Shown piece by piece: positions 42,274 to 58,108 of a stretch of DNA of 64,000 nt. Source of the stretch: Streptomyces ficellus (GTDB taxonomy: Bacteria > Actinomycetota > Actinomycetes > Streptomycetales > Streptomycetaceae); the NCBI RefSeq assembly GCF_009739905.1, contig NZ_CP034279.1, forward strand, positions 806,001-870,000, read 5' to 3'. A model generated the notes under the pieces. It had not been told where the DNA came from, made no database searches, and was given only the letters and a program-made list of their open reading frames with translations. The first letter of the stretch is position 1. The number at the start of each line of letters is the position of its first letter. The position numbers and the translations under genes are program-made.

Positions 42274-43041
42274 ATGCAGCTCTTGCGGAGGCGCCGGTAC
42301 CGCAGCGCCGCCGCGCTGGCCGTGCTGGTGCTCCTCGTCGCGACGTCGCTGTGGCTCAACCCCGCCGGGACGCCGCCGGGCAGCGCCTCGTCGTCACCGG
42401 AGCGCGAGCGCGCCCGGCAGGCCCGGCACCAGGGGCCCCGGCCCGCGATCGTGCCCCGCCGGGCCTGGCACGCCGAGCGCGTCGACACCGCGCCCCCCGC
42501 CCGCTACGCGCCGTCCGTGAGGGCCGCCGTCATCCACCACACCAGCACCCCGAACGGCTACGACTGCGCGTCCGTGCCGCACACCCTGCGCGACCTGTAC
42601 GCGGGCCACGCCCACGGCAGGAACTGGGACGACCTCGGCTACAACTTCCTGGTCGACGCGTGCGGCACCATCTACGAGGGCCGCGCGGGCGGGGTGGACC
42701 GGGCGGTGATCGGTGCGCACACCAAGGGGTTCAACGAGGGGACGGTCGGCGTCGCGGCGATCGGGACGTTCACGCGCGGGGAGACCGTTCCGGAGCCGAT
42801 GCTCGACGCGATCGCACGCCTGGTCGCCTGGAAGCTCGGACCCCGCGGCCCCGACCCGCGCGGCAGGGTCGCCCTGGTGTCCTCGCACGACGAGGCGCGC
42901 TACCCGAAGGGGACGAAGGTGCTGCTGCCGGTGGTCGGCGGTCACGCGGACGGCTACGCCACCCGCTGCCCGGGCGCCGCCCTGCACGCCAAACTGCCCG
43001 ACATCGGCGCCCGGGCGGCCCGTATCCAGCGGCGCTCGTGA
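42274..43041 (+). CDS. N-acetylmuramoyl-L-alanine amidase (amidase_2/PGRP type), membrane-anchored or secreted
   Basis: 255 aa. N-terminal signal/anchor (RRRRYRSAAALAVLVLLVATSLWL), linker, then an amidase_2 domain: zinc ligands His in AVIHHTST, His in VGGHADGY and Cys in TRCPGAAL, plus the NDLGYNFLVD segment (here WDDLGYNFLVDACG). Cleaves the amide bond between muramic acid and the stem peptide. GGAGGGGG precedes the ATG. Confidence 0.9.
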   Translation: MQLLRRRRYRSAAALAVLVLLVATSLWLNPAGTPPGSASSSPERERARQARHQGPRPAIVPRRAWHAERVDTAPPARYAPSVRAAVIHHTSTPNGYDCASVPHTLRDLYAGHAHGRNWDDLGYNFLVDACGTIYEGRAGGVDRAVIGAHTKGFNEGTVGVAAIGTFTRGETVPEPMLDAIARLVAWKLGPRGPDPRGRVALVSSHDEARYPKGTKVLLPVVGGHADGYATRCPGAALHAKLPDIGARAARIQRRS

Positions 43042-43082
43042 TCAATAGACCTAGGTCGTGTCCGTAACGTCTCGCCTGGCCC

Positions 43083-43180
43083 GTGACGCCCTGCACGCAC
43101 TGTCGCCGCGTTGTCGTCGGTCGCCATGGCTCCGCCATGTCTCCCTCCTCCGCCTTGCGACAGCACGCACCGGACGCCAC
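43083..43180. repeat. 98-bp imperfect palindrome; structured element of unknown type
   Basis: The outer 24-nt arms (43083-43106 and 43157-43180) pair imperfectly as DNA, but on the minus strand nearly every mismatch becomes a G-U pair, giving a 24-bp RNA stem with one mismatch. Inside lies CATGGC-TCC-GCCATG, a smaller perfect hairpin. There is no gene on either strand. It could be a mobile palindromic (MITE/REP-like) unit, a remnant of an insertion sequence end, or a structured RNA read from the minus strand. Confidence 0.6.
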
Positions 43181-43333
43181 GGCCCCCGCCCTCCGGGCGG
43201 ACGCCGATACTTTCCGGACACTCCCCAGGACGTGCTCCGGGCCGGCCGACCTCCGAATGTCCACCCGGAAGTCCGGGGTACGGGGCCGGGCGGGCGGCCA
43301 CCCGGGGACCCGGCCCGGGCGGCCGGCGCCGGG
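43181..43333. other. Remaining intergenic DNA before the CAP-domain gene
   Basis: Together with the palindrome this makes a 292-bp gap between the amidase and CAP-domain stops. Apart from the palindrome nothing gene-like is seen; GGCGGCCACCCGGGGACCCGG is GC-rich without an obvious long stem. Confidence 0.4.
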
Positions 43334-44209
43334 TCAGCCGGCCGTGCCGAAGTTCTGCACCCACCACGGGCCGTTGGAGCGGAGGTTCACGCCCACGCCG
43401 ACGTCCCTGAACGCGCAGTTCACGACGTTCTTGCGGTGCCCGGCGCTGGCCATCCAGTCCCGCATGGCACGGGTGGGGCTCTTGACCCCGCGGTGGATGT
43501 TCTCGCCCCAGGTCTGCCAGGTGTAGCCGGCCGCCTCCATGCGGTCACCCGCGTCGCGCCCCTCGGGGCTGTCGTGCCCGTAGTAGCCGCGGGCCGCCAT
43601 GTCGTCGGCGTGGCCCTGGGCGGCCTCCTGGAGGCGGCCGTCCGTCCGGAGCGCCCGGCAACCGGCCTTCGCGCGTTCCGCGTTGACCAGGGCGAGGATC
43701 CGCTCGGCGTACGTCGCGGCGGCGCCCCCCGCCAGGGCGCGGCGGGTCCGGGGCGTGCCGGCGTCGCCGTACGCCGAGGTGGGCAGGGCCCTCGGGGCGG
43801 TGGCGGGCGTGGAGGCCGGAGCCGTGGCCGGCGGCCTGCCGGGCGGCGCGGGTACGGCGTGGAGGCCGGCCCGGGTGGTGCCCGGGGCCCGTCCCGTGTC
43901 CTTGGTTATCAGGACGCCGGTGACCACGGCGGCCGCCACCACCGTGGTGACGACCGCGATTCCGGCGCCCGGGTGGGTCCGGACGGGGCGTTCCGGCTGA
44001 CGGCGTCGGTCGCCGTCGTGGCGATCCGCCTGGTGGGGGCGCTGCTGCACGGGGGCTCCGCTCTGCTCCGAAGGTGCCGGCCGGCCCGGCACGGGGGAAG
44101 TGAAGACTTCCGTGCGCGCGTCCGCCGGAAACCGCCGTCCCGGCGAGACGACCCGCGTGAGCCGCCCCGTCCGCCGACCGGCCGCCCCCGGTCCGAACGC
44201 GCCGGTCAT
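43334..44209 (-). CDS. Membrane-anchored CAP/SCP domain protein
   Basis: 291 aa. N-terminal cytoplasmic part, one membrane segment near residues 83-101 (GIAVVTTVVAAAVVTGVLI), a Pro/Ala/Thr linker, then a CAP (SCP/PR1) domain: ILALVNAERAKAGCRAL, GYYGHDSPEG, YTWQTWGENIHRG, MASAGHRKNVVNCAF, VGVGVNL. Bacterial CAP proteins are extracytoplasmic and of uncertain activity. A CATCCT -10 (minus strand, 44215-44220) lies 5 nt before the ATG, hinting at a leaderless transcript. Divergent from the NRPS operon. Confidence 0.85.
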   Translation of the reverse strand: MTGAFGPGAAGRRTGRLTRVVSPGRRFPADARTEVFTSPVPGRPAPSEQSGAPVQQRPHQADRHDGDRRRQPERPVRTHPGAGIAVVTTVVAAAVVTGVLITKDTGRAPGTTRAGLHAVPAPPGRPPATAPASTPATAPRALPTSAYGDAGTPRTRRALAGGAAATYAERILALVNAERAKAGCRALRTDGRLQEAAQGHADDMAARGYYGHDSPEGRDAGDRMEAAGYTWQTWGENIHRGVKSPTRAMRDWMASAGHRKNVVNCAFRDVGVGVNLRSNGPWWVQNFGTAG

Positions 44210-44359
44210 GGGGCAGGATGGGCGCAGACTCGCCGGACCCCACCGACAAGGCCCGTTCGGCGGTTGCGAATTCAGAGCCGAGACCACGCCGACAACAAGC
44301 CGAGATCAAGCCGGATCAACCCGAGACCGGGCCCGGGAGAGCAGAAGGGGACATCCAGG

Positions 44360-44653
44360 GTGTCAGCCCCCCACGTGAGCACGGAGAGCGCCTCGCCCAC
44401 CGAACGAGTCACGGACGTCGTGCTGTCCGTCGTGGCCGAGGTGACCGGCGCCGGACCCCACCGGCTGACGGACGGTTTCTACGATCTCGGCGGCACGTCG
44501 CTGGACGCCATACGCATATGCCTGCGCGTCGGCCGTGAGCTGGGCGTGGACGTCCCCCCGGAGACCCTGCTGGACAGCGAGGACCTCGCCGACTTCGCGA
44601 CGGTCGTCGCCACGGCCACCGCCGCCGCGACCACACCGGGGAGCGACCGGTGA
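44360..44653 (+). CDS. Free-standing peptidyl carrier protein
   Basis: 97 aa. The phosphopantetheine site is Ser47 in DLGGTSLDAIRICLRVGREL, the usual LGG-x-S core of NRPS carrier proteins. It would be loaded by the adenylation protein encoded next (GTGA overlap of 4 bp). GTG start with AGAAGGGG 9 nt upstream. First gene of the three-gene NRPS operon. Confidence 0.92.
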   Translation: MSAPHVSTESASPTERVTDVVLSVVAEVTGAGPHRLTDGFYDLGGTSLDAIRICLRVGRELGVDVPPETLLDSEDLADFATVVATATAAATTPGSDR

Positions 44654-46322
44654 GCGCCACCGTAGCCCCGGGCGCACCCCCCGTATCGCCTGGGACGCCG
44701 CCCGGCACGTCCCCGGAACCGGAACCGGAACCGGGCGCGGCCTCGGAGCCCGGGGCGTCCCTGATCCATGAGGCGGTCGCGCGCCACGCCGCGCACCGGC
44801 CGGACGCGGTCGCCCTGGTCGACGGTGACCGCCGCGTCGGGTACGCGGAGCTGGACGCGGCGGCCGAGGCCTGGGCGGCCGCGCTGCTGGAGCGGGGCGC
44901 CGGACCGGGCGTGTTCGTCCCGGTCGTGCTGCGGCGTTCCGCGACGCTGGTGGCGGCCCTCCTCGGCGTACTGAAGACCGGTGCCGCCTACGCGGCGCTG
45001 GACCCCGACTGGCCCGCCGAGCGGCTGCGCTCGGTGGCGGGCATGCTCGCGCCCCGGGTGACGGTGGCGGCGGAGGGGCGGGACGGCTGGGCGGACGGCG
45101 TGCTGTGCCCGCCCGCGGCCCACGGGCTGCTCCCCCGCGACGCGACGGCCGCCCCGCCGACGCGCCGGGGGGCGGAGGGGAGCGCGGCGCGGCCGCCGGT
45201 GGACGGGTCCTGTCCCGCCACGGTCTTCTTCACCTCCGGCACCACCGGCCGTCCCAAGGCGGTGGTGTCCGGGCACCGGGCCACGCTGAGTCTGCTCGGC
45301 GGCTGCTTCGAGCCGTTCACCGTCACCGCCGGCGGCCCGGGGCGGCCGGTGATGCCCCAGGCCGCCCCGGTCTCCTGGGACGGCTTCACGCTGGAGGCGT
45401 GGGGGCCGCTGATCAACGGCGGGACCAGTGTGCTCATCGACGGCGGCTACCTGATGCCCGGCACGCTGCGCACGCTCGTGGAACGCGAAGGGGTGGACAC
45501 GGTCTGGCTCACCGCGTCACTGTTCCACCTGTTCGTCGACGAGGACCCCGGCTGCTTCGAGGGGCTGCGCCACGTCCTGACGGGCGGGGAACGGCTCTCC
45601 GTGCCGCGGGTGCGGGCGTTCCTCGACCGCCACCCGTCCGTCCGGCTGACCAACGGTTACGGGCCGGTCGAGACGTGCGTGTTCGCCACGGCCCGCCGGG
45701 TTCGCCGCTCCGACTGCGACGTCCCGTCCGGGATCCCGGTCGGGGAGCCGGTACCCGGCCGCCGGGTGCACCTCCTGACCGGCGGCCGGCCGGCCGCGCC
45801 GGGGGCCACCGCGGAGATCTGCGTCTCGGGCGACGGCATCGCCCTGGGCTACCTGGGCGACGCGGAACTGACCGCCCGCGCCTTCCCGACCGTCACCGTC
45901 GACGGCGTACCCACCCGGATGTACCGCACCGGGGACCTCGGGTTCCAGGACCCCGACGGCGTCGTGCACTTCACGGGCCGCGCCGACCGGCAGGTCAAGG
46001 TGCGCGGTCACCGGGTCGAGCCGGAGGAGGTGGAGGCCGTCGTGCGCACCGTGGCGGGCGTGGCCGACTGCGCGGTCGTCCCCGTCCCCGGTGCCAGTGG
46101 GGGGCACGAGCGCCTGGCGCTGTTCTACACGTGGGCGCCCGCCGGCGATCCGCCGCCTCCCCGCGCCGTACGCCGGGGACTGGCCGGCCGGCTGCCCCGT
46201 CATCTCGTGCCGGACCTGGTGCGCGAGCTGGCGGAACTGCCGCTCACCGCGAACGGGAAGCTGGACCGGGCCGCGCTGCTGCGCACGCTCCGGCCGGCCG
46301 GCGACGGCACGGAGGCCGGGGC

Positions 46323-46326
<4 letters not shown>
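44650..46326 (+). CDS. Free-standing NRPS adenylation protein
   Basis: 558 aa. Adenylation core motifs: A3 VFFTSGTTGRPKAVV, A5 NGYGPVET, A7 YRTGDLG, A8 GRADRQVKVRGHRVEPEEVE and A10 LPLTANGKLDRA with the catalytic Lys. Specificity positions read from the A4-A5 part begin with Asp (SWDGFTLE), as for alpha-amino acids; my tentative ten-residue code is D-G-L-S-L-G-G-V-F-K, which I cannot match to a known substrate. Both ends overlap neighbours by 4 bp (GTGA), so carrier, adenylation and main NRPS are translated together. It would charge the free carrier protein with the first amino acid. Confidence 0.9.
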
Positions 46327-53220
<6,894 letters not shown>

Positions 53221-53250
53221 CGCCCCCGCGGCGCTCCCGCCCGCACCCCT

Positions 53251-53289
53251 GCGACCGCCCCGACCGGCACCCCCGGCCGGGGCGGTCGC
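53251..53289 (+). terminator. Terminator of icd
   Basis: A 17-bp stem (GCGACCGCCCCGACCGG with one mismatch to its complement) and a short CACCC loop, followed by GTTTGG. Strong intrinsic terminator. Confidence 0.85.
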
Positions 53290-53525
53290 CGTTTGGTTCC
53301 GTCGGCCCCACGCCGCCCGGACCGACCGGCCCGGTGCGCGCCACGCTCCGGTCCGGCGCGACCGGGGCCGGAACCCGTCCCGGAACCCGTCCTGGAGCGC
53401 CCGGTACGGCTTCCGATTCGGTCCTTTCCGGCCAAATACCTTGGCTACTTCTGAGTCACCCACACGGTCCTGTAGCGTCCGGAACCGCTTGATCCGTTTC
53501 CGCGTTCCGCCGCCCGTGAGGACTC
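53290..53525. other. Upstream region of the leader peptide/flavohaemoglobin pair
   Basis: 236 bp between the icd terminator and the 28-codon ORF. AAATACCTTGGCTACTT near 53434 is AT-richer than its surroundings; TGAGTC with TAGCGT 15 nt later (ending about 53480) is a weak promoter candidate. No gene seen. Confidence 0.35.
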
Positions 53526-53612
53526 ATGACCGTCACCTTCGACGCCCCGGACACCACGCCCCGCCGCACCCTGAGGAGACCGGGGCCCGATGGAGGAGCG
53601 CCGCACCCGTGA
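53526..53612 (+). CDS. 28-aa leader peptide coupled to the flavohaemoglobin gene
   Basis: ATG preceded by GTGAGGACTC; encodes MTVTFDAPDTTPRRTLRRPG followed by PDGGAPHP and ends at a TGA that overlaps the next gene's GTG (GTGA). Basic and Pro-rich, no signal peptide. The arrangement suggests coupling or attenuation rather than a separate function. Confidence 0.5.
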   Translation: MTVTFDAPDTTPRRTLRRPGPDGGAPHP

Positions 53613-54850
53613 GGTTCCGGATCACCCGCGCGAACGGCGCACCGGCGCGCACCCCGTCCGGGGACACGGCGCCCTCCCCCGCCGCGTCCCACGACGTGCC
53701 CCGGGCCGCCGAGGCACCCTTGTCGGCCCGCGAGACGGAGCTGATACGGGGCTCCGCCGCCGCGGTCGCACCCGTCGCGGCGGACATGACGGTCTACTTC
53801 TACGCGATCCTCTTCTCCCGTCACCCCGAGGTCCGCTCGCTGTTCCCGCCGGCGATGGACGCCCAGCGCGGGCGCCTGCTGCGCGCGCTGCTGCGCATCG
53901 TGGACCTGGTCGACGACCCCGGGAACCTGACGCGCTTCTGTGACCGCCTCGGACGTGACCACCGCAAGTTCGGCACCGTCGCCGAGCACTTCCCCGCCGT
54001 GGGCGCGTGCCTCCTCGACTCCCTGGCGCGCTACGCCGGGCCCGCCTGGACGGCGGAGACCGCCGCGGCCTGGACGAAGGCGTACGGCGCGGTCGCCGGG
54101 CTCATGATCCGTGCCGCCGAGGAGGACGCCGCGGTGCGGCCGGCGGTGTGGCCCGCCACGGTGGTGCGGCACGTCCCGCGCGGACACGGCATCGCCGAGA
54201 TCACCGTACGGCCCGACTCGCCCTACTCCTACGCCGCCGGGCAGTACGTCAGCGTCGAGACGCCCTGGTGGCCCCGGCAGTGGCGCTCGTACTCCCCCGC
54301 CAACGCACCGCGCGAGGACGGCACCCTCACCTTTCACGTGCGCGCGGTGGCCGGCGGCTCCGTCAGCACCGCGCTGGTGCACCGCTCCCGGGTCGGTGAC
54401 CGTCTCACCCTGGGTCCCGCGACGGGTGACATGGTGCTGGACACCGCCGTCTTCGAGAACCTGCTCTGCGTGGCGGGAGGCACCGGGCTCGCTCCGGTGC
54501 GCGCCCTCGTGGAGGAGGTCGCCCGCCGCGGCGGGCGCCACCAGGTGGAGCTGTTCCTCGGCGCCCGCACCAGCGCCGAGCTGTACGGGGTCGACGACAT
54601 GCTCCGGATGGCCCAGCGCCACCACTGGCTGACCATCAGAGGGGCCGTCTCCGACGAGTACACGCCCGGCCTGCGGGGCTCCCTGCCGGAGGTCCTCGCC
54701 GAGTACGGCCCGTGGTTCGAGCACGACGTCTACCTCAGTGGCCCGCCCCGGATGATCGTCTCCGCCCGGGAGACACTCACCCTCCACGGCACCCTGCCCG
54801 AACGCATCCACCACGATCCGTTCGACGTTCCCGTCCTGTCCATGCCCTGA
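53609..54850 (+). CDS. Flavohaemoglobin-like globin-FAD/NAD reductase fusion
   Basis: 413 aa. Globin domain ~45-180: TyrB10 region VYFYAILFSRHPEVRSLFPP and proximal His in LGRDHRKFGTVAEHF. Ferredoxin-reductase-like module after that: FAD motif RSYSPANAP, GTLTFHVRAVAGGSVS, NAD motif CVAGGTGLAPVRALVEE, and VYLSGPPRMI near the end. Flavohaemoglobins turn NO and O2 into nitrate. GTG 53609 has GGAGGAG 10 nt upstream and overlaps the leader ORF. The first ~40 residues are extra compared with Hmp. The PPOX gene follows after 36 bp. Confidence 0.9.
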   Translation: MRFRITRANGAPARTPSGDTAPSPAASHDVPRAAEAPLSARETELIRGSAAAVAPVAADMTVYFYAILFSRHPEVRSLFPPAMDAQRGRLLRALLRIVDLVDDPGNLTRFCDRLGRDHRKFGTVAEHFPAVGACLLDSLARYAGPAWTAETAAAWTKAYGAVAGLMIRAAEEDAAVRPAVWPATVVRHVPRGHGIAEITVRPDSPYSYAAGQYVSVETPWWPRQWRSYSPANAPREDGTLTFHVRAVAGGSVSTALVHRSRVGDRLTLGPATGDMVLDTAVFENLLCVAGGTGLAPVRALVEEVARRGGRHQVELFLGARTSAELYGVDDMLRMAQRHHWLTIRGAVSDEYTPGLRGSLPEVLAEYGPWFEHDVYLSGPPRMIVSARETLTLHGTLPERIHHDPFDVPVLSMP

Positions 54851-54886
54851 GCCGTGTGCTCGGCCGCCCCATCAGGAGAACGCCCC

Positions 54887-55522
54887 GTGACCTTGCCTCC
54901 ACCGCCCTTCGGATCAGCGGGCGAACACCGGCTGCAGCAGCGGCTGGGCACCACCGAGCGCGCCGCCCGGTTCTACGACCAGCAGGTGCGTCCCTGCCTG
55001 ACACCGGAGATGCGGGCGTTCATAGGCCGCCAGGCCATGGTCTTCCTGGCCACCGCGGACTCCCGCGGAGAGTGCGACGCCAGCTTCCGCGCCGGCCCGC
55101 CCGGTTTCGTCCACGTCCTGGACGACCAGGCGCTCGCCTACCCCGAGTTCCGCGGCAACGGCGTCCTGGCCAGCGCCGGCAACATGACGGAGAACCCGCA
55201 CCTCGGCATGCTGTTCGTGGACTTCACCCACCACCACGTGGGCCTCCACGTCAACGGCGTGGCCCGGCTCTACGGCGACACCGAGCTGCGGGCCCTGCAC
55301 CCCACCCTGCCCACCGGCATCGCGCCCGGTCGCGCACCCGAACTCTGGGTGCACCTGCGGGTGGAGGAGGCGTACATCCACTGTTCCAAGTACATCCCGC
55401 ACCTGGAACCGGCCCCGCGCCCGGCCGGCCACAGCCCCGCGCGGCCGAAGGACGCGGCGTACTTCACCGGCTCGCAGCGGCCCGCGCCCGTCGGCGCCCC
55501 GTACCCGTCGACGGAGGGCTGA
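54887..55522 (+). CDS. Pyridoxamine 5'-phosphate oxidase-fold (FMN-binding) protein
   Basis: 211 aa. PPOX/split-barrel features: AFIGRQAMVFLATADSRGECDASFR, then NGVLASAGNMTENPHLGMLFVDF and LHVNGVARLYGD. Binds FMN or similar cofactors. GTG start with AGGAGA 7 nt upstream, 36 bp after the flavohaemoglobin gene, so probably co-transcribed; may supply or accept electrons. The end has a Pro-rich tail. Confidence 0.82.
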   Translation: MTLPPPPFGSAGEHRLQQRLGTTERAARFYDQQVRPCLTPEMRAFIGRQAMVFLATADSRGECDASFRAGPPGFVHVLDDQALAYPEFRGNGVLASAGNMTENPHLGMLFVDFTHHHVGLHVNGVARLYGDTELRALHPTLPTGIAPGRAPELWVHLRVEEAYIHCSKYIPHLEPAPRPAGHSPARPKDAAYFTGSQRPAPVGAPYPSTEG

Positions 55523-55569
55523 CCGCCCCCGGCTCCGGCGAGCCCGCCTGGCCCGCACGCGGGGCGCAC

Positions 55570-55601
55570 CCGGTCGCCCCGGTGGGCACCGGGGCGGCCG
55601 G
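55570..55601. terminator. Bidirectional terminator between convergent genes
   Basis: CGCCCCGGTG and CACCGGGGCG are perfectly complementary 10-bp arms (55575-55584, 55587-55596), extended by CCGG at both sides. It lies between the PPOX gene and the BenE gene on the opposite strand. Confidence 0.75.
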
Positions 55602-55619
55602 GTGGCCCGGCGCGCGGGG

Positions 55620-56906
55620 TCAGCCGGTGGCGGAGCGGGCCCGCCGGCGGGTCAGTACGACATGGGCCACGACGCCGAACACCAGGCCCCAGAAGGCCGA
55701 TCCGATGCCGAAGAGGGTCATGCCGGACGCGGTGGCCAGGAAGGTGATCAGCGCGGCCTCCCGGTCCTTCTCCTCGGTGACCGCTCCGGCCAGTCCTCCG
55801 GCCAGCGCGCCGAAGAGGGCGACACCGGCGATGGCGGCGACCAGTTCCTTCGGCAGGCCCGCGAAGAAGACCACGAGGGTCGTGCCGAAGGCCCCGATGA
55901 GGAGGTAGAACGCCCCGCACGCGACACCGGCGACATAGCGGCGCCGGGGGTCGCGGTGCGATTCCGGGCCGGTGCAGATCGCCGCGGTGATCGCCGCGAG
56001 GTTGATGGCGTGCGACCCGAAGGGCGCCAGGGCGGTGGACACCAGGCCCGTCGAACCGATCAGCAGCCGGTCGTCGGGCCGGTAGCCGGACGCGGTGAGC
56101 ACCGCCATGCCCGGGGCGTTCTGCGAGGCCAGGGTCGCCAGGATCATCGGCACCGCGATGCCGATGAGGGAGGCGACGGAGAAGTCGGGCGTCGTCAGCA
56201 CCGGGCGGGCCAGCTCGACGTGGTCCAGCCGGATGTCCAGCCGCGAGGTCGCCGCGCTGCACGCCACCCCGACCGCCAGGGCGATCAGCACCGCGTAGCG
56301 GGGCAGCAGCCGCTTGCCGACCAGGTAGGCGGCCAGGACCGTCCCGGCGATCCAGGGCGCCGTCTTCAGCGAGGTGAACACCCCGGTGCCGAAGGAGAAC
56401 AGGATGCCCGCGAGCATGGCCGCGACCACGGCCGTGGGCACCTGGCGCATCAGCCGGCCGAACACCCCGGTCAGCCCGACCAGGGTGATCACGACGCCGG
56501 TGACGAGGAACGCTCCGATGGCCTCCGCGTAGGAGTAGGCGCCCAGGCTGGTGACCAGGAGGGCGGCGCCCGGCGTCGACCATGCCGTGATGACCGGCAT
56601 CCTGGTGCGCAGGCTGAGGCCGATGCAGGTCAGGCCGCTGCCTATGGAGATGGCCCAGACCCACGAGCCGGTCTGTGCCGTGTCCAGGTGCCCGGCCGAG
56701 GCCGCGGCGAGCACGATGACCAGCGGCCCGGAGTACGAGACGACCACGGCCACGAACCCGGCGAGGACCGCGGACAGCGACATGTCCCGCCACAGCCGCG
56801 GGCGGCCGTCCGGGGGTGACGCCGTGGCGGCGCCGCCGGCAGCGTCGGAGTGGGCGGCGGTGCCGGCCTCCCCGGCGCTGCCGGCCTTGGTGGTGTCAGA
56901 GCTCAA
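55620..56906 (-). CDS. BenE family transporter
   Basis: 428 aa with about 11-12 membrane helices. N-terminal soluble part, then VVVSYSGPLVIVLAAASAG, RMPVITAWSTPGAALLV and YSYAEAIGAFLVTGV, the typical benzoate:H+ symporter (BenE) pattern. The start is a TTG in a TTGA overlap with the stop of the PLP-enzyme gene, so translation is coupled. Last gene of the diaminopropionate operon. It may move an amino acid or aromatic product or precursor; no benzoate genes are nearby. Confidence 0.85.
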   Translation of the reverse strand: MSSDTTKAGSAGEAGTAAHSDAAGGAATASPPDGRPRLWRDMSLSAVLAGFVAVVVSYSGPLVIVLAAASAGHLDTAQTGSWVWAISIGSGLTCIGLSLRTRMPVITAWSTPGAALLVTSLGAYSYAEAIGAFLVTGVVITLVGLTGVFGRLMRQVPTAVVAAMLAGILFSFGTGVFTSLKTAPWIAGTVLAAYLVGKRLLPRYAVLIALAVGVACSAATSRLDIRLDHVELARPVLTTPDFSVASLIGIAVPMILATLASQNAPGMAVLTASGYRPDDRLLIGSTGLVSTALAPFGSHAINLAAITAAICTGPESHRDPRRRYVAGVACGAFYLLIGAFGTTLVVFFAGLPKELVAAIAGVALFGALAGGLAGAVTEEKDREAALITFLATASGMTLFGIGSAFWGLVFGVVAHVVLTRRRARSATG

Positions 56907-58108
56907 AGTTCGTCCTTAGCGGCGCGTTCCAATGCCTGCTCCAGGTCGGCCACGAGATCGGTGGGGCTCTCCAGGCCGATGGACAGGCGCAGCATGTCCA
57001 TCGGAGAGGTGCTGCCCGGTCCCTCAAAGGTGTATCGGTGTTCGATCAGGCTTTCCACCCCGCCCAGGGAGGTTGCCCGGATGAACAGTTCGCAGTACTG
57101 GGCCGCGCGCAGCGACCGCTGCCACTCCCCGGCGACGTGCAGGGAGAGCATGCCGCTGAAACCGCCGGTCATCTGCCGGGCGGCGACCTCGTGTCCCAGG
57201 TCGCCGGGCAGGCCGGGGTAGGCGACCCGGCTGACCAGGGGGTGGCCGTCGAAGTGCTCGGCCAGCTGCATGGCCGTGGCCGATATCTGCCGCATCCGGG
57301 GGTACAGCGTGCGGATGCCGCGCATCAGGAGGTACGTCTCCCAGGGGCCCAGGATCGGGCCGGTCAGCCGCCGGTGCAGCCGCAGCCGCTCCCACAGGGC
57401 CGCACGGTGCTCGTCGGGCCCGGGCGCGGCGACCAGGAAGCCGGCGACGACGTCGGTGTGGCCGTTCAGGTACTTCGTACCCGAGTGCATGATCAGGTCG
57501 GCGCCCAGCTCGAAGGGGCGGGCGTGCACCGGGGTGGGGACGGTGTTGTCCACGCCGAACAGGGCGCCCGCGCGGTGCGCGATCTCGGCGCACGCCGCCA
57601 GGTCGGTCACCAGCCAGGTGGGGTTGGCCGGCGACTCCGCCCACAGCAGGGCGGTCGGCGCCGCCGCCACCGCCGCGGCCACCGCGTCCAGGTCGTCCAT
57701 GGGGACGCGGACGACCTCGAGGCCGCGCTGCGGCCCGAACTCCAGCAGCCACTTCGTCAGGCCGAAGTACATGGTCTGCGGGACGACGACCCGGGAACCG
57801 GCGGGCAGCACCTGGAAGACGGCGGTGGCGGCGGCCATGCCGGACGAGAAGACGAGCGCCTCACTGCCGCCCTCCAGGCCCGCGACCACGTCCTCGGCCT
57901 GCTCGTAGCCGGGTGTTCCCTGGTCGCGCAGATAGGCGTGGCCGGCGGGGGTGCGGTACTGGTCGTCGCGGGCGAAGGTGGCGCCCAGCCCGATCGGCGG
58001 CGGTACGGCTCCGGTGGTCGGGCAGCGCCAGCCGTCGCCCTGGGCGGCACGGGTCTCGGGACGGTAGTCCCGGGTCCACGGGGTGTAGGTGTCGCGGTTG
58101 TTGCTCAT
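56903..58108 (-). CDS. Cystathionine gamma-synthase/lyase-type PLP enzyme
   Basis: 401 aa. Trans-sulfuration PLP fold: FSSGMAAATAVFQVL (phosphate site), WAESPANPTW, Asp187 in LFGVDNT, Schiff-base Lys212 in MHSGTKYLNGHTD and the late SLGGVESLIEH. Family members replace or eliminate gamma- or beta-substituents (cystathionine synthase, methionine lyase). ATGA overlap with the FAD gene; GAGGACATC precedes the ATG. In an operon with SbnA/SbnB it may modify diaminopropionate or another activated amino acid rather than make methionine. Confidence 0.88.
   Translation of the reverse strand: MSNNRDTYTPWTRDYRPETRAAQGDGWRCPTTGAVPPPIGLGATFARDDQYRTPAGHAYLRDQGTPGYEQAEDVVAGLEGGSEALVFSSGMAAATAVFQVLPAGSRVVVPQTMYFGLTKWLLEFGPQRGLEVVRVPMDDLDAVAAAVAAAPTALLWAESPANPTWLVTDLAACAEIAHRAGALFGVDNTVPTPVHARPFELGADLIMHSGTKYLNGHTDVVAGFLVAAPGPDEHRAALWERLRLHRRLTGPILGPWETYLLMRGIRTLYPRMRQISATAMQLAEHFDGHPLVSRVAYPGLPGDLGHEVAARQMTGGFSGMLSLHVAGEWQRSLRAAQYCELFIRATSLGGVESLIEHRYTFEGPGSTSPMDMLRLSIGLESPTDLVADLEQALERAAKDEL

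Noticed and set aside
43083-43180. The palindrome as an intrinsic terminator
   Set aside because: The stem is too long, with a 50-nt interior, and there is no T-run; the neighbouring stops are 42 and 154 bp away.
55620-56906. BenE protein as proof of benzoate catabolism here
   Set aside because: No benzoate dioxygenase or catechol genes nearby; the operon context points to amino acid chemistry.
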